DNA of 64,000 nt from positions 1-64,000 of the forward strand of contig JAFGFJ010000006.1 in assembly GCA_016931155.1 (NCBI GenBank), in the 5' to 3' direction. Position numbers and translations under genes: made by a program. Below the pieces are notes generated by a model. It was not told where the DNA came from. It made no database searches and saw nothing but the letters and a program-made list of their open reading frames with translations. Shown piece after piece: positions 1 to 8,946 of this stretch (position 1 is its first letter; the number at the start of each line of letters is the position of its first letter). Origin of the DNA: Candidatus Dojkabacteria bacterium (GTDB taxonomy: Bacteria; Patescibacteria; Dojkabacteria; B142; JAFGFJ01).

Positions 1-37
1 AGCGAAATTTACAGTAAAGTTGTGCTTTACCAAACGA

Positions 38-100
38 AAGGAGGTTATCTGAAATAAGACTTCAAGTCAAAGACTTGGTCGAATGAAAGATAACCTCCTT
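38..100 (-). terminator. Inverted repeat after groEL
   Basis: Perfect 13-bp inverted repeat: positions 38-50 (AAGGAGGTTATCT) pair with 88-100. Inside it is a second hairpin, CAAGTC-aaa-GACTTG (about 65-79). It begins six bases after the groEL stop, so it would fold at the 3' end of the groES-groEL message and probably ends or stabilises it. No strong T run follows on the minus strand, so it is not a textbook intrinsic terminator. One arm is an ideal Shine-Dalgarno and the other its complement. Confidence 0.5.
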
Positions 101-105
101 GAGTT

Positions 106-1731
106 CTACATCACTCCTCCCATTCCTCCACCCATAGCAGCTTCAGCTCCACCTTTTTCCTCTTTCCCCGGAAGATCTACTACTATTGCCTCAGTTGTTA
201 ACAGAAGCATTGCAACAGAGGCGGCATTCTCCAGAGCCAACCTTACAACCTTAGCCGGATCAATTATGCCAGCCCCAATCATATCGACAAATTTATCATT
301 TCGAGCATCATAACCATTTCCTGATCCGACTTTTTCAACAACAACAGATCCTTCTTTTCCTGCATTATCCGCTATTCTTCTTAAAGGCTCTTCCAATGCT
401 CTTAATAGAATATTGACTCCAATATGCTCATCACCCGTAGTCTTCATGGTTTTTAGTACTTCTTTTGCATCCATAAAGGCTATTCCTCCTCCAGCTACAA
501 CACCTTCTTCAACCGCAGCCCTTGTTGCGTTTAGGGCATCTTCAATTCTGTCTTTTCTTTCTTTTAGCTCTACCTCCGTTGCAGCACCAACTTCAAGAAT
601 AGCTACACCTCCAGTAAGCTTTGCCAGTCTTTCCTGTAGTTTTTCTTTGTCATAATCAGACTCAGTATTTTCAATTTCCTTTTTTATTCCTTCTACTCTT
701 GCAACAATTTCTTTTTTATTTCCTTTTCCGTTCACAATAGTTGTATCTTCTTTCCCGGCAATAACCTTGTCTGCTCTTCCAAGATCAGAAATCTCAGCAA
801 GATCAAGTTTCTTTCCTATTTCCTCCGAGATCAAAGTTGCACCTGTAAGCACTGCAATATCTTCAAGCATAGCTTTTCTCCTGTCACCAAAGGCTGGTGC
901 TTTGACTGCTATCACATTTAATATGCCTTTTAACTTATTCACAATTAAAGTTGCAAGTGCCTCACCTTCAACTTCTTCCGCGATAATAACTAAATTTTTA
1001 CTTCCTCCTTGTACAACTTTTTCAATCACTGGAAGCATATCCTTAACAGCAGAGATTTTTCCATCAAATAAAAGTATGTAGGGATCCTCAATTTCTGCTG
1101 TAAGCTTTTCAGTGTTTGTGACAAAATATGGAGCAATATAGCCTTTATCAAACTGCATACCATCAACATATTTTTCCACTAGTCCAAAAGTTTGCCCCTC
1201 CTCAACTGTTATAACCCCACTTTCTCCAACCTTATCCATGATATTAGCAAGCATTGACCCGATTTCGGTATCGCCATTCGCTGAAATTGTAGCCACTTTT
1301 TCCAGATCTTCTTTACCTTTAATTTTCTTGGACATCCCCTTGAGTTGAGCAACAACTGCTTCTACGCCTTTCTCTATACCTTTTCTTATCTCCATCGGAT
1401 TTGCCCCTGCAGTAATGTTCTTTAGACCTTCTCCAATTATCGCCTGTGCCAAAACAACAGATGTAGTTGTTCCGTCTCCTGCGGTATCAACAGTCTTTGT
1501 TGCTGCTTCCTTTATAAGCTGTGCCCCGAGATTTTCAATGTTGTCCTCAAGCTCAATCTCTTTTGCAATTGTCACCCCATCTTTTGTAATTTGCGGAGAA
1601 CCATATGATTTTTGAATTGTCACATTTCTACCCTTTGGTCCAAGGGTCACCTTTACAGCATCAGCCAGAGCATCTACCCCTTTCTTTAGTGCCTGCCTTG
1701 CCTTTTCGTCGTAAACAATTTGCTTTGCCAT
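106..1731 (-). CDS. groEL: Chaperonin GroEL (Hsp60)
   Basis: 541-aa cytosolic chaperonin that forms the double-ring folding chamber and works with GroES. The sequence is canonical throughout: GPKGRN at residues 31-36, the nucleotide-binding GDGTTT at 85-90, and the Gly/Met-rich tail ending GGGMGGVM. Length is normal for the family. It is the second gene of a groES-groEL unit, 68 nt downstream of groES on the same strand. No CIRCE-type inverted repeat is visible upstream of the operon, so HrcA control is not supported here. Identification is secure. Confidence 0.98.
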   Translation of the reverse strand: MAKQIVYDEKARQALKKGVDALADAVKVTLGPKGRNVTIQKSYGSPQITKDGVTIAKEIELEDNIENLGAQLIKEAATKTVDTAGDGTTTSVVLAQAIIGEGLKNITAGANPMEIRKGIEKGVEAVVAQLKGMSKKIKGKEDLEKVATISANGDTEIGSMLANIMDKVGESGVITVEEGQTFGLVEKYVDGMQFDKGYIAPYFVTNTEKLTAEIEDPYILLFDGKISAVKDMLPVIEKVVQGGSKNLVIIAEEVEGEALATLIVNKLKGILNVIAVKAPAFGDRRKAMLEDIAVLTGATLISEEIGKKLDLAEISDLGRADKVIAGKEDTTIVNGKGNKKEIVARVEGIKKEIENTESDYDKEKLQERLAKLTGGVAILEVGAATEVELKERKDRIEDALNATRAAVEEGVVAGGGIAFMDAKEVLKTMKTTGDEHIGVNILLRALEEPLRRIADNAGKEGSVVVEKVGSGNGYDARNDKFVDMIGAGIIDPAKVVRLALENAASVAMLLLTTEAIVVDLPGKEEKGGAEAAMGGGMGGVM

Positions 1732-1799
1732 TTTTAGAAATTAATAATTTAAATGATAATTACTTGGAAAAAAATATCTTTCAACTACCCCCGATAAGA

Positions 1800-2114
1800 C
1801 TATGCACTTTCTTTCCCGCTCACAACACCGAGAATATCATCCTCTGTCATAATAAGGTAATCATCTCCATCAATTTCAATTTCGTCCGGGGAATATTTTT
1901 TAAAAATAACAGCATCATCAACTTTCACATTGAAGGAAATTTTTTCCCCCTTATCGGTTACTTTTCCTGTACCAAGAGCAACAACCTTACCCTTTTGAGG
2001 TTTTTCCTTGTCAACAGTATCCGGAAGAACAATTCCTGATGAGGTCGTTTTCTCCTCCTCAATGGGTTTAACAAGAATATTTGCACCCAACGGCTGGAAA
2101 TTAGGCTTTGCCAT
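1800..2114 (-). CDS. groES: Co-chaperonin GroES (Hsp10)
   Basis: 104-aa lid of the GroEL chamber. The N-terminal half reads as a typical Cpn10: QPLGANILVKP, then the mobile loop EEKTTSSGIVLPD, and later GDAVIFKKYSPDEIEIDGDDYLIM-type strands, with the usual ending VSGKE. Length is slightly above the usual 95-100 residues. It is first in the groES-groEL unit, and a good sigma70-type promoter lies about 70 nt upstream. Identification is secure. Confidence 0.97.
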   Translation of the reverse strand: MAKPNFQPLGANILVKPIEEEKTTSSGIVLPDTVDKEKPQKGKVVALGTGKVTDKGEKISFNVKVDDAVIFKKYSPDEIEIDGDDYLIMTEDDILGVVSGKESA

Positions 2115-2181
2115 AAAAGAAAGCTATAACAAATAAAATAAGCAAGATAAATGATTACACTGTGAGTCTCAACTGAGCCTG

Positions 2182-2211
2182 ATTCTAGAACAAGTAAGTA
2201 TATTTTGTCAA
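2182..2211 (-). promoter_or_regulatory. Predicted promoter of groES-groEL
   Basis: On the minus strand TTGACA (2206-2211), an 18-bp spacer, then TAGAAT (2182-2187). This is the only good sigma70-like match upstream of groES. The expected start of transcription is about 60 nt before the groES ATG. Confidence 0.6.
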
Positions 2212-2261
2212 CAAAAAGTAACACAAAGCCTTACCACACAATCCTTTTCAGAAGGATGATA

Positions 2262-2882
2262 TTACCCGGAACATGCATCGCATGAATAATTTTGTTTTAA
2301 ATACTCTACACCCCTTCTGATACTATTTATTTCCATTTTTACTGGAGAATCATTCCGGGAAGATCCCTTACCCTTAAAGATATCTGACAAAATCCCTTCT
2401 GAAATAGACTCGCTCTTTCCCACCACAATTATTTCTCCCACCAGTTCGTCAGGAGAGGAAAGTTGGGGAACTTGCGGTAAAAACTTCAGTAGTCCAATAA
2501 ACTGCTTGTGCCAGATTTTCCCCAGTTTAATAACTGCCTCAATTTCCAAAGTATCAAAAACCCAATTTATTCTCAAAGAAGTATCCAAACCGGAAGCATA
2601 TACTTTGATCCGCATATTTTCAAAAATTTCTACTACTGATTTCGAAAGATATTCAACTGCACCTCCATGCATACGAACAATAATAATATTTTTGTTTATG
2701 CAGTACAAAGTTGCACCTTTCAATAGGGTTACTTGATGATCTTCCAGACTGTCCTCAAGAGATTCATAAAATTCTTCCCGTTCGCTCAAATACTCCTCTC
2801 CATATGCTCTTATCATTTTCTCAACCAAATTATCATCCCAATCATACCTCATTGAAAGATGCGATTTTACAGAAACACCCAT
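2262..2882 (-). CDS. Uncharacterised protein, tandem paralogue 1
   Basis: 206-aa soluble protein that I do not recognise. It is a clear paralogue of the next gene (3029-3625). Both begin with S-h-LSMRY-W-D, continue with K-I-YGE-YL-RE-YES-ED-LEDHQ, and share a later stretch around IVVG and INSI--G--YL. No signal peptide or membrane segment is seen. The C-terminus ends CDACSG, a Cys pair absent from its partner. Acidic N-terminal third, probably helical. Tandem duplication is the only functional clue. Confidence 0.75.
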   Translation of the reverse strand: MGVSVKSHLSMRYDWDDNLVEKMIRAYGEEYLSEREEFYESLEDSLEDHQVTLLKGATLYCINKNIIIVRMHGGAVEYLSKSVVEIFENMRIKVYASGLDTSLRINWVFDTLEIEAVIKLGKIWHKQFIGLLKFLPQVPQLSSPDELVGEIIVVGKSESISEGILSDIFKGKGSSRNDSPVKMEINSIRRGVEYLKQNYSCDACSG

Positions 2883-3028
2883 AGTTGAAATTATGTTTTT
2901 TGTTGAATTACCCCGGACAGTCTATCATGTATCTTCAATACACCAATAATTCCGAACCAGTTCCCGCAGTTAATGATTATTCTTGATCTTTTAAAACAGC
3001 TTTGATCCTTCCGAATCAGGCATAGCAA

Positions 3029-3625
3029 TCAGTGATGCTTTTTTCTTAAATAGTTTATACCTTCTTTTATACTATTTATCTGCATATTTACTGGGTCATC
3101 TTTCCACATAGTTTTTTTGTATATATCAACCAAAACATCAATCGAACTCCCTTTTCTTCTTCCAACAACAATTGTTTCCCCACGTATTTCCCTTGGAGTC
3201 GATAAGCGATAAGCTATCGGCAAAGCTTTTATCAAGCCAAATAACTGATTGTGCCACAATCTTCCTTTTTTAACTGAGGTCTCCAGCTCAAGAACATCAA
3301 ACATTAAATTCATCTTTGTAGAAGTGTCTGGACCTGAGCTATAAGATATTACATGCATGTTTTCAAAAAGCTCTTTAATCGATTCACAAGGAAACTCCAG
3401 AATACTTCCATGCGAGCGTGCGAGAGTAATTTCTTTATGCAGGAGATAAAGAGTGAAACCTATTGTCTGAATAATCTGGTGATCTTCCAGATCATCCTCG
3501 ACAGATTCATAATAAGTTTCCCTATCAGTTAAATATTTTTCACCATACTGTTCAATTACTTTATTGATCAGACTGTCATTCCATCCATATCTCATAGAAA
3601 GCCGAGACCTTATTGAGACATCCAT
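3029..3625 (-). CDS. Uncharacterised protein, tandem paralogue 2
   Basis: About 198-aa soluble protein of unknown function, paralogous to the neighbour at 2262-2882 and on the same strand 146 nt away. I chose the ATG at 3625 (MDVSIRS) because it lines up with the paralogue's start; an upstream ATG at 3658 would add 11 residues. Shared motifs: LSMRYGW-D near the start, YGEKYL-RE-YYESVEDDLEDHQ at about 30-55, ETIVVG at about 155 and INSIKEGINYL near the end. Nothing links it to a known family. Confidence 0.75.
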   Translation of the reverse strand: MDVSIRSRLSMRYGWNDSLINKVIEQYGEKYLTDRETYYESVEDDLEDHQIIQTIGFTLYLLHKEITLARSHGSILEFPCESIKELFENMHVISYSSGPDTSTKMNLMFDVLELETSVKKGRLWHNQLFGLIKALPIAYRLSTPREIRGETIVVGRRKGSSIDVLVDIYKKTMWKDDPVNMQINSIKEGINYLRKKHH

Positions 3626-3688
3626 GTCAGACATAATGTAGTACTTACAAATTACCACTTACAGTGTAGCATTTGTTGAAGACCTTAC

Positions 3689-5674
3689 TCAAATGAATAC
3701 TACCTTTATTCTGGAATCATTCGTGGGAATCCTTTTTATCGGCATCCAAACAGGACTGTAATCAAATGATGTCTGCTTTACATCAGGGAGACTCTTAACT
3801 ATACTGACTGCCTCAAGAAATCCTTTTCCCTTTATCTGGTCTTTTACCAACTGCTCATTTATATTTGCTTTTATACTTCCCTGAAGTCTTAAGTTGAAAC
3901 TTGCGACATCTCCATTAACCGTAGCAGTTCCGACTTGAAGCTTCGACATATCTTCAATCTCAAATTCTCCTTCGAGTTTATTTTTCTGCCTGACAAGATG
4001 GTTTGCCATATCAGTGAGGTCTCTCTCATTTACAATAAATAATGACCCGATTATTTCAACGGTCATGTCTAAGTTGTCCGTGTCATCACCGACTTTGTGG
4101 CTCGGAGTGACTTTCGGATCAGCAAACTTCGCAGTACCATCGAGCTTGACCTGATTTTCCCCGACAAGTGCTTCCAGCTCACTAAGCAGACCTGACTGAA
4201 TTTCCTCGACAAGAGCATTTCTAAGATCATCAAAATCCCTCTGTGAAACCTCTTTTACCTCTTCTGTTGTGCCTCCGGCGATATTCGTAAAACTTTGTGC
4301 CTTTAAATCATCGAGATTATAACCTGCAACTGAATATACTTTAGTTCCATTTGTATTGTACTTGTCCCCAAAATTTTCTGCCACAACCTGCACATCGTTC
4401 GATATTCCCACTCCACCTGACACTCCAACCGCAATCGCCTGACTCTTTGTTTTGTACTTCAAGCTTGAATTGCTGGTCATAGTCAGAATTGTTCCAGCAG
4501 GGATATTAATATCACTTTCCGTGTTATTAAGAAAATTGACTACTCCTTCAGCTTTATCACCAATTTCTCCTTTCCCGGTAGTTGGTGTACTTTTTGAGCT
4601 ACTCTTGGGAAGCTCAACTTTCTTTGCAGGAATCGTATAGCCCTCGAGATCAGCTGTTGTTTCTGTAAGACTTGCCCTTATATCCTCATTCACGGGAACC
4701 TCTGCTTCAGCGAGCGTAATTTCAATTGTTACCCTGGGAAAAACAAAATAGCCCAGAAGAAAAACGATAATCAAAGCAACAGACCCAAGAAGCAAATATT
4801 GCTTCTGTCTTACGTTGCCTTTTATAAAAAATGTCTTTATTTTATCAAGAATTCCACCGCCCTCTTCGCCAACCCTTCTCCTTCTTTTTTGATCCAAATC
4901 AGCAACAGAAGTAAGATCCCTTCCTATAAATGACGCCGAGGACTTGGTCTGAGGTTTCTGCTCCTTTCCACTTATTTCTTCTGCTTTTACCGGGGAAGGG
5001 ACAGCTACTGGATGTGGTGTTGCCTTATTTTTCTCTTCCCTTTTCACATCCTCTCTCTCTCTGTCTACAGCCTCATTTTTTACTTCAGTCTCAGGTGTTT
5101 CATTTCTATTCAAATTATCTGAATTTTCCTCTATATCTCCACCTGCGTAAAGCGAAAATCCAGCAATATGAACAAGCTTTCCGCCAATTCTTGGCTTTTC
5201 TGGCATTCCCTGAAAATATTCCTCACCTTTCTCCTCTTCCGTGCTCTGCGGTTCCTCTTTTTTCTCTACTATCTCCTCTTTTTCTATTGTTTCTCCCTCC
5301 TCTATCTCTACTTCCTCCCCTTCTTCCCTTTTACTCAGCAGCTTCTTCTTGAGTTTTTCCCGATCTTCTTTAAATTTCTCTCTCAGTACGAGTGCTTTCT
5401 TCCATGTTTCTCCGTTGACATCACTGACTTTTTCAACTGAAACAAGTCCAGCTTTTTTGCTCAGCTCAAGTCCGGTCTCATCCTCTGTTACAAGAACAAT
5501 CATTTTGTTATTCTTGTAAATCTGTCTGGAAAGAAGCTTAAGACTAACCAAGCTCCCAACAAGCATTGCACTTTCCGGAACAACAAGAATAATCTGGTTG
5601 CCCTCAGCTTTAAGAACCTTTTCAACCGCCAATATTATTTCTTCGTCAAGATCGACGAAAACTTTTGTAGCCAT
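3689..5674 (-). CDS. Membrane-anchored baseplate-J-like protein
   Basis: 661 aa in three parts. Residues 1-100 form a small alpha/beta domain (starts MATKVFVDLDEEI). About 100-270 is a charged, Glu/Lys-rich low-complexity linker. One hydrophobic segment follows (YLLLGSVALIIVFLLGYFVF, around 300-320), then an extracytoplasmic region of about 340 residues that resembles the baseplate J/gp47-like proteins common in CPR genomes (GVVNFLNNTESDINIPAGT, then Gly-rich strands). Likely a cell-envelope protein with a cytosolic N-terminus. It is downstream of, and probably co-transcribed with, the FtsA/PilM-like gene (37-nt gap). Role unknown; the name reflects fold resemblance only. Confidence 0.75.
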   Translation of the reverse strand: MATKVFVDLDEEIILAVEKVLKAEGNQIILVVPESAMLVGSLVSLKLLSRQIYKNNKMIVLVTEDETGLELSKKAGLVSVEKVSDVNGETWKKALVLREKFKEDREKLKKKLLSKREEGEEVEIEEGETIEKEEIVEKKEEPQSTEEEKGEEYFQGMPEKPRIGGKLVHIAGFSLYAGGDIEENSDNLNRNETPETEVKNEAVDREREDVKREEKNKATPHPVAVPSPVKAEEISGKEQKPQTKSSASFIGRDLTSVADLDQKRRRRVGEEGGGILDKIKTFFIKGNVRQKQYLLLGSVALIIVFLLGYFVFPRVTIEITLAEAEVPVNEDIRASLTETTADLEGYTIPAKKVELPKSSSKSTPTTGKGEIGDKAEGVVNFLNNTESDINIPAGTILTMTSNSSLKYKTKSQAIAVGVSGGVGISNDVQVVAENFGDKYNTNGTKVYSVAGYNLDDLKAQSFTNIAGGTTEEVKEVSQRDFDDLRNALVEEIQSGLLSELEALVGENQVKLDGTAKFADPKVTPSHKVGDDTDNLDMTVEIIGSLFIVNERDLTDMANHLVRQKNKLEGEFEIEDMSKLQVGTATVNGDVASFNLRLQGSIKANINEQLVKDQIKGKGFLEAVSIVKSLPDVKQTSFDYSPVWMPIKRIPTNDSRIKVVFI

Positions 5675-5710
5675 TATTAAATATAAACTTTTCTAAACAC
5701 ATTTTATTAA

Positions 5711-6940
5711 TTACTCCTCTACTTCCAGAGCCATCCTTGCAAGTGCCGCAGGTGCAATATCTCTCGGGTCGATCATCGTCTTTGTTTCATCCAAAAAGTC
5801 TGATATCTGGTTCGGAAACAAAAACGACATCCTTGGAAATTTTGCAAAAGGCAAGACCTGAAGCCACGGGTAAGAGATAAGACCTTCACGGATCTCAGGA
5901 AGAGCTGATCCGCCTCCACACACAAAAATCTGAGGAGGATAAGTTTTGACATCCTCCGAAAATTCTTCAAGGGCTATTTCAACACCCTCCGTCCAGACAT
6001 CCACATCTTTTGCAAGTGCCTTAGCCACCTTTTTCTCGTAAACACTATTGAGTTTCTGGTTTGAATAATCAAGCTTAACTTTTTCCGCTTTTTCGTATGT
6101 CAGCTTAAGATCGACCTCAAGACGTTTCGTAAAAACACGTCCTCCGTAAGCAAACATTTTTGTACCTATTATTCCACCCCTATCGACAAGAGCAACGTCC
6201 GTTGTTCCGCCACCTATATCAACAAATACCGCCCCAAATGAGTCATCTCTCGCTCCCTCGACAGTCCGGGCAATAGCATATGGTTCGACGACAATTTCAA
6301 GTATTTCAAGTCCGAGCGCTCCAGCAATTTCCCTTATAGAGTTCAAATGTATCGAAGGAGCGAAAGTTGAGAAAACTCTATAGCCCACACTTTCTCCAGT
6401 GAATCCTTCCGGATTGTCAACTCTAATTCCATCTATCAATGTGCCAATGACTTTTGTACTGATTTCCTCTATTTTATCCGCCCCAATTCCTATTTCTTTA
6501 GCAATATCTGCCTTAGCATTTACAAATGTCTGGTCTTTTACTTTTTCCACAACCTGATCAACTTCCTCCTTTGAGATTTTTTTCCCTGGATCCTCACGAG
6601 TGTAATTTGCAACAATGGGTACCCCTCTCACAAATTCGCCGGCAATTCCCAGAATAACCCTCTTTGGAAGTTCGAGTTTTTCAGTTTTTTCAGCCTGGGC
6701 AAGAGCCTTTCCGATAGCAAGATCAGCTGTAGAGATTACATTTCTAATGTTTACAATCATTGCACCGCGCATCGCATTGCTCTGCTGTGGCGTACGCGAG
6801 TAACCTTTTACGACAACCTTATTGTCAATTATTTTAAAGACTACAGCTTTTACAAATTCTGTACCCAGGTCGAGCGCCAGAAGTGTCTCATCCCTGGAAA
6901 AATTATTCTTTTTGGAAGCGCCAAAAAAAGGCAGTTTCAT
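5711..6940 (-). CDS. FtsA/PilM-like actin-fold ATPase
   Basis: 409 aa. Phosphate-1 motif LLALDLGTEFVKAVVF near residue 20. An SHS2-type insertion at about 80-170 (ILGIAGEFVRGVPIV) is typical of FtsA and PilM. Phosphate-2 motif FVDIGGGTTDVALV sits at about 240, and the adenosine-motif FVCGGGSALPEI at about 345. The family includes the Z-ring tether FtsA and the type IV pilus platform ATPase PilM. PilN/PilO-like genes exist at 56.7-57.9 kb, so PilM is a real possibility, but those genes are about 50 kb away. The C-terminus lacks an obvious FtsA amphipathic helix. It pairs with the baseplate-J-like membrane protein downstream. Confidence 0.85.
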   Translation of the reverse strand: MKLPFFGASKKNNFSRDETLLALDLGTEFVKAVVFKIIDNKVVVKGYSRTPQQSNAMRGAMIVNIRNVISTADLAIGKALAQAEKTEKLELPKRVILGIAGEFVRGVPIVANYTREDPGKKISKEEVDQVVEKVKDQTFVNAKADIAKEIGIGADKIEEISTKVIGTLIDGIRVDNPEGFTGESVGYRVFSTFAPSIHLNSIREIAGALGLEILEIVVEPYAIARTVEGARDDSFGAVFVDIGGGTTDVALVDRGGIIGTKMFAYGGRVFTKRLEVDLKLTYEKAEKVKLDYSNQKLNSVYEKKVAKALAKDVDVWTEGVEIALEEFSEDVKTYPPQIFVCGGGSALPEIREGLISYPWLQVLPFAKFPRMSFLFPNQISDFLDETKTMIDPRDIAPAALARMALEVEE

Positions 6941-7166
6941 AAATCTTTATTACTAATTTCTAACTCTATACAGAGTAACACAGTAAAAGATAGTGGTAAA
7001 TATTTCTTGCTCAATGAAAAACTAAGTAGCCAGCCTTATTAAAAAGAGTATTTCGAAAAAGACTGGTCTGTATTTGTGATATAATATCTCGATAACAAAT
7101 CCTAAATTACCTTGCGAACTGTTCCATAGTTAATATATAATTCGACAACTTTTTTAGTATGTAGCC

Positions 7167-8108
7167 ATGGCTAGAACTATTGGCATAGAAAACTCTGATC
7201 CAACTGAACCAGCACAATTCCACGAGCAGTTGCGATCTGAAAGCGTTGGAGGAGACAGTGTAAACAGAGTTAGAAAATTAGAGCTGCTACACGGAATCAC
7301 CGAGGTACAGGTTCAGACTTATGCAGCTGCAATAAACTTAAGAACTTTACCTAGAGACATAAACGGACGTATAACCCTGGTTGATGCTTTCTGTGGCACA
7401 GGTTATGCAGCAAAGATTGCTGTAAGACAGTCTCTTAGTTTCAAAATCCCTCTGGATATTCATTTGTATGACGTGAACCCTGCCATGCTTATTGTTGCAG
7501 AACAGGAAATAAAAGAACTGGCTGGCGGTCTTGGTTTGAGTAATTATGAAGAAGATGGAAAAAGATTTATTAATGTATTTACCCATAGTTCTGATCTAGC
7601 TGATCCTTGTGTAGAATTTCCAAAAAATAGTCATGGAATTCTTGCAAAGATGGGTTTTCATGAGATACCTGAAGATGCACAGTCAATCCTTATGACAAAA
7701 ATGAAAGAGAATCTTGCTAATTGCGGAAGACTTGTAATCTGGGAAGTCTTTGCTCCTGAGAATGGAGAGAGGGGATTTGCAGAAGTAGTAAAGGTCAAAG
7801 ATGCTCTTTCCGGTAGATCAAAATTAGTAGAAAATAGAGCTTTCTTAACAGAAGCAGATTTTAGATCCATGCTTTCTAATTCTAGCTTTGGAGAGAATAT
7901 TACCGTTAGAAGTAGGTGGCAAAGATCCTGGTCAACTTTAGAAAGATATTTTCATGAACTTGATGCACGAGATATTAGTCTGCTGGCTGAACTAAATCAA
8001 GCTGTAATAGAGAACATAGCACCAGCCTTACGACATGAAATTCTGGATGGTTTTCTAAATGGCTACGCCTTTGATGTTCCAAGCTCAATTATTGTAGCCA
8101 CCGCCTAG
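7167..8108 (+). CDS. SAM-dependent methyltransferase (class I)
   Basis: 313 aa. A Rossmann-type methyltransferase core starts near residue 70: motif I is LVDAFCGTGYAAKIA, the acidic end of strand 2 is IHLYDVNPAML, and a later segment reads GRLVIWEVF. About 60 residues of unrecognised sequence precede the core. Substrate cannot be told from the sequence. It stands alone on the plus strand, divergent from the FtsA/PilM-like gene, with a GATATAATATC box about 85 nt upstream. The closest general type is the methyltransf_11/25 group. Confidence 0.75.
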   Translation: MARTIGIENSDPTEPAQFHEQLRSESVGGDSVNRVRKLELLHGITEVQVQTYAAAINLRTLPRDINGRITLVDAFCGTGYAAKIAVRQSLSFKIPLDIHLYDVNPAMLIVAEQEIKELAGGLGLSNYEEDGKRFINVFTHSSDLADPCVEFPKNSHGILAKMGFHEIPEDAQSILMTKMKENLANCGRLVIWEVFAPENGERGFAEVVKVKDALSGRSKLVENRAFLTEADFRSMLSNSSFGENITVRSRWQRSWSTLERYFHELDARDISLLAELNQAVIENIAPALRHEILDGFLNGYAFDVPSSIIVATA

Positions 8109-8127
8109 TCCCTTACTTCAATACCTC

Positions 8128-8156
8128 TTTACAATTCAATATTACCTTGATATAAT
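8128..8156 (+). promoter_or_regulatory. Predicted promoter of 8213 gene
   Basis: TTTACA (8128-8133), 17-bp spacer, TATAAT (8151-8156): a near-consensus sigma70 promoter, about 50 nt upstream of the start codon. Confidence 0.65.
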
Positions 8157-8212
8157 TACTGCTAGTATATAATGTACTTTATTATATAGATTATTTCTTA
8201 TAGGGAAATTAA

Positions 8213-8791
8213 ATGAAGATAGCCATAATTGGTCCTAAGGTTACTAATAAATGGGACAAAATATATAAACAGCTGAAAGATATTCTTAGTCAAAGCGGTA
8301 ATGTAGTAGACTTCTCTTACTTTGATACAAGCACCGTAGACGATGCAGAAAATCTAGAGGGAAGTTATAAAAAAAACCAGAGACTTATTAAAAACGCCGA
8401 CGTAATAGTCGCTGAAACTACAGACTTTAGTAGTGGGATAGGATATTTAATTGCGAAAGCCCTAAATGACAAGAAACCGGTTCTTGCTTTATATAATAAA
8501 GCACTTGGAGATAAACCTTCAAACATTATTAAGGCAAGCAGCTTATCAAAGCTTTTAACCTTCAACGAATACACAGAGGAAGGTTTAAGTCAGTCTGTGA
8601 AAAAGTTCTTGAATAAGGTAAGAAAAATCCTTGATACAAAATTCATCCTTATCATCTCTCCCCAGATTGATAGATATCTGGAATGGGCGGCAGACTTCCG
8701 AAGGATGCACAAGGCTCAGATTGTCCGAAATGCCATTGAAGAAATGATGGGAAAGGATACAGAATACAAGAAGAAAGAAAAGGAACAATAA
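8213..8791 (+). CDS. Nucleoside deoxyribosyltransferase-like protein with RHH tail
   Basis: 192 aa. The N-terminal domain (1-130) has the layout of the nucleoside 2-deoxyribosyltransferase/DNPH1 superfamily: KIAIIGP at the start, then ADVIVAETTDFSSGIGYLIAKALNDKKPVLALY. The C-terminal 45 residues (TKFILIISPQIDRYLEW...MHKAQIVRNAIEEMM) look like a ribbon-helix-helix unit. The two may be fused to make a DNA-binding nucleotide sensor or enzyme; that is inference. A paralogue with the same tail follows at 8947. An alternative is a TIR-like or SLOG-like nucleotide-binding domain. Confidence 0.65.
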   Translation: MKIAIIGPKVTNKWDKIYKQLKDILSQSGNVVDFSYFDTSTVDDAENLEGSYKKNQRLIKNADVIVAETTDFSSGIGYLIAKALNDKKPVLALYNKALGDKPSNIIKASSLSKLLTFNEYTEEGLSQSVKKFLNKVRKILDTKFILIISPQIDRYLEWAADFRRMHKAQIVRNAIEEMMGKDTEYKKKEKEQ

Positions 8792-8876
8792 ACCAGGGTC
8801 TTGCCCAGTCAAGCGAAGATCTTCGTATTAATATTTTAGTTTTAACTTGACTCAATTCCGGTCAAATTTATTTCTC

Positions 8877-8905
8877 TTGTGCAAACAATATATCGATGAT
8901 ATAAT
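8877..8905 (+). promoter_or_regulatory. Predicted promoter of 8947 gene
   Basis: TTGTGC (8877-8882), 17-bp spacer, TATAAT (8900-8905), 41 nt before the ATG. The extended -10 box GATATAATATC is the same as the one upstream of 7167. Confidence 0.6.
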
Positions 8906-8946
8906 ATCCCAACTCAAATTGTTTTCAGAATTTTTATTATTGCTAA

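Noticed and set aside
2115..2261. CIRCE/HrcA operator upstream of groES
   Set aside because: No TTAGCACTC-N9-GAGTGCTAA type repeat is present; only a sigma70-like promoter was found.
4930..5519. Phe/Ser/Leu-rich plus-strand frames
   Set aside because: Antisense of the Glu/Lys-rich linker in the baseplate-J-like gene; biased codons keep them open.
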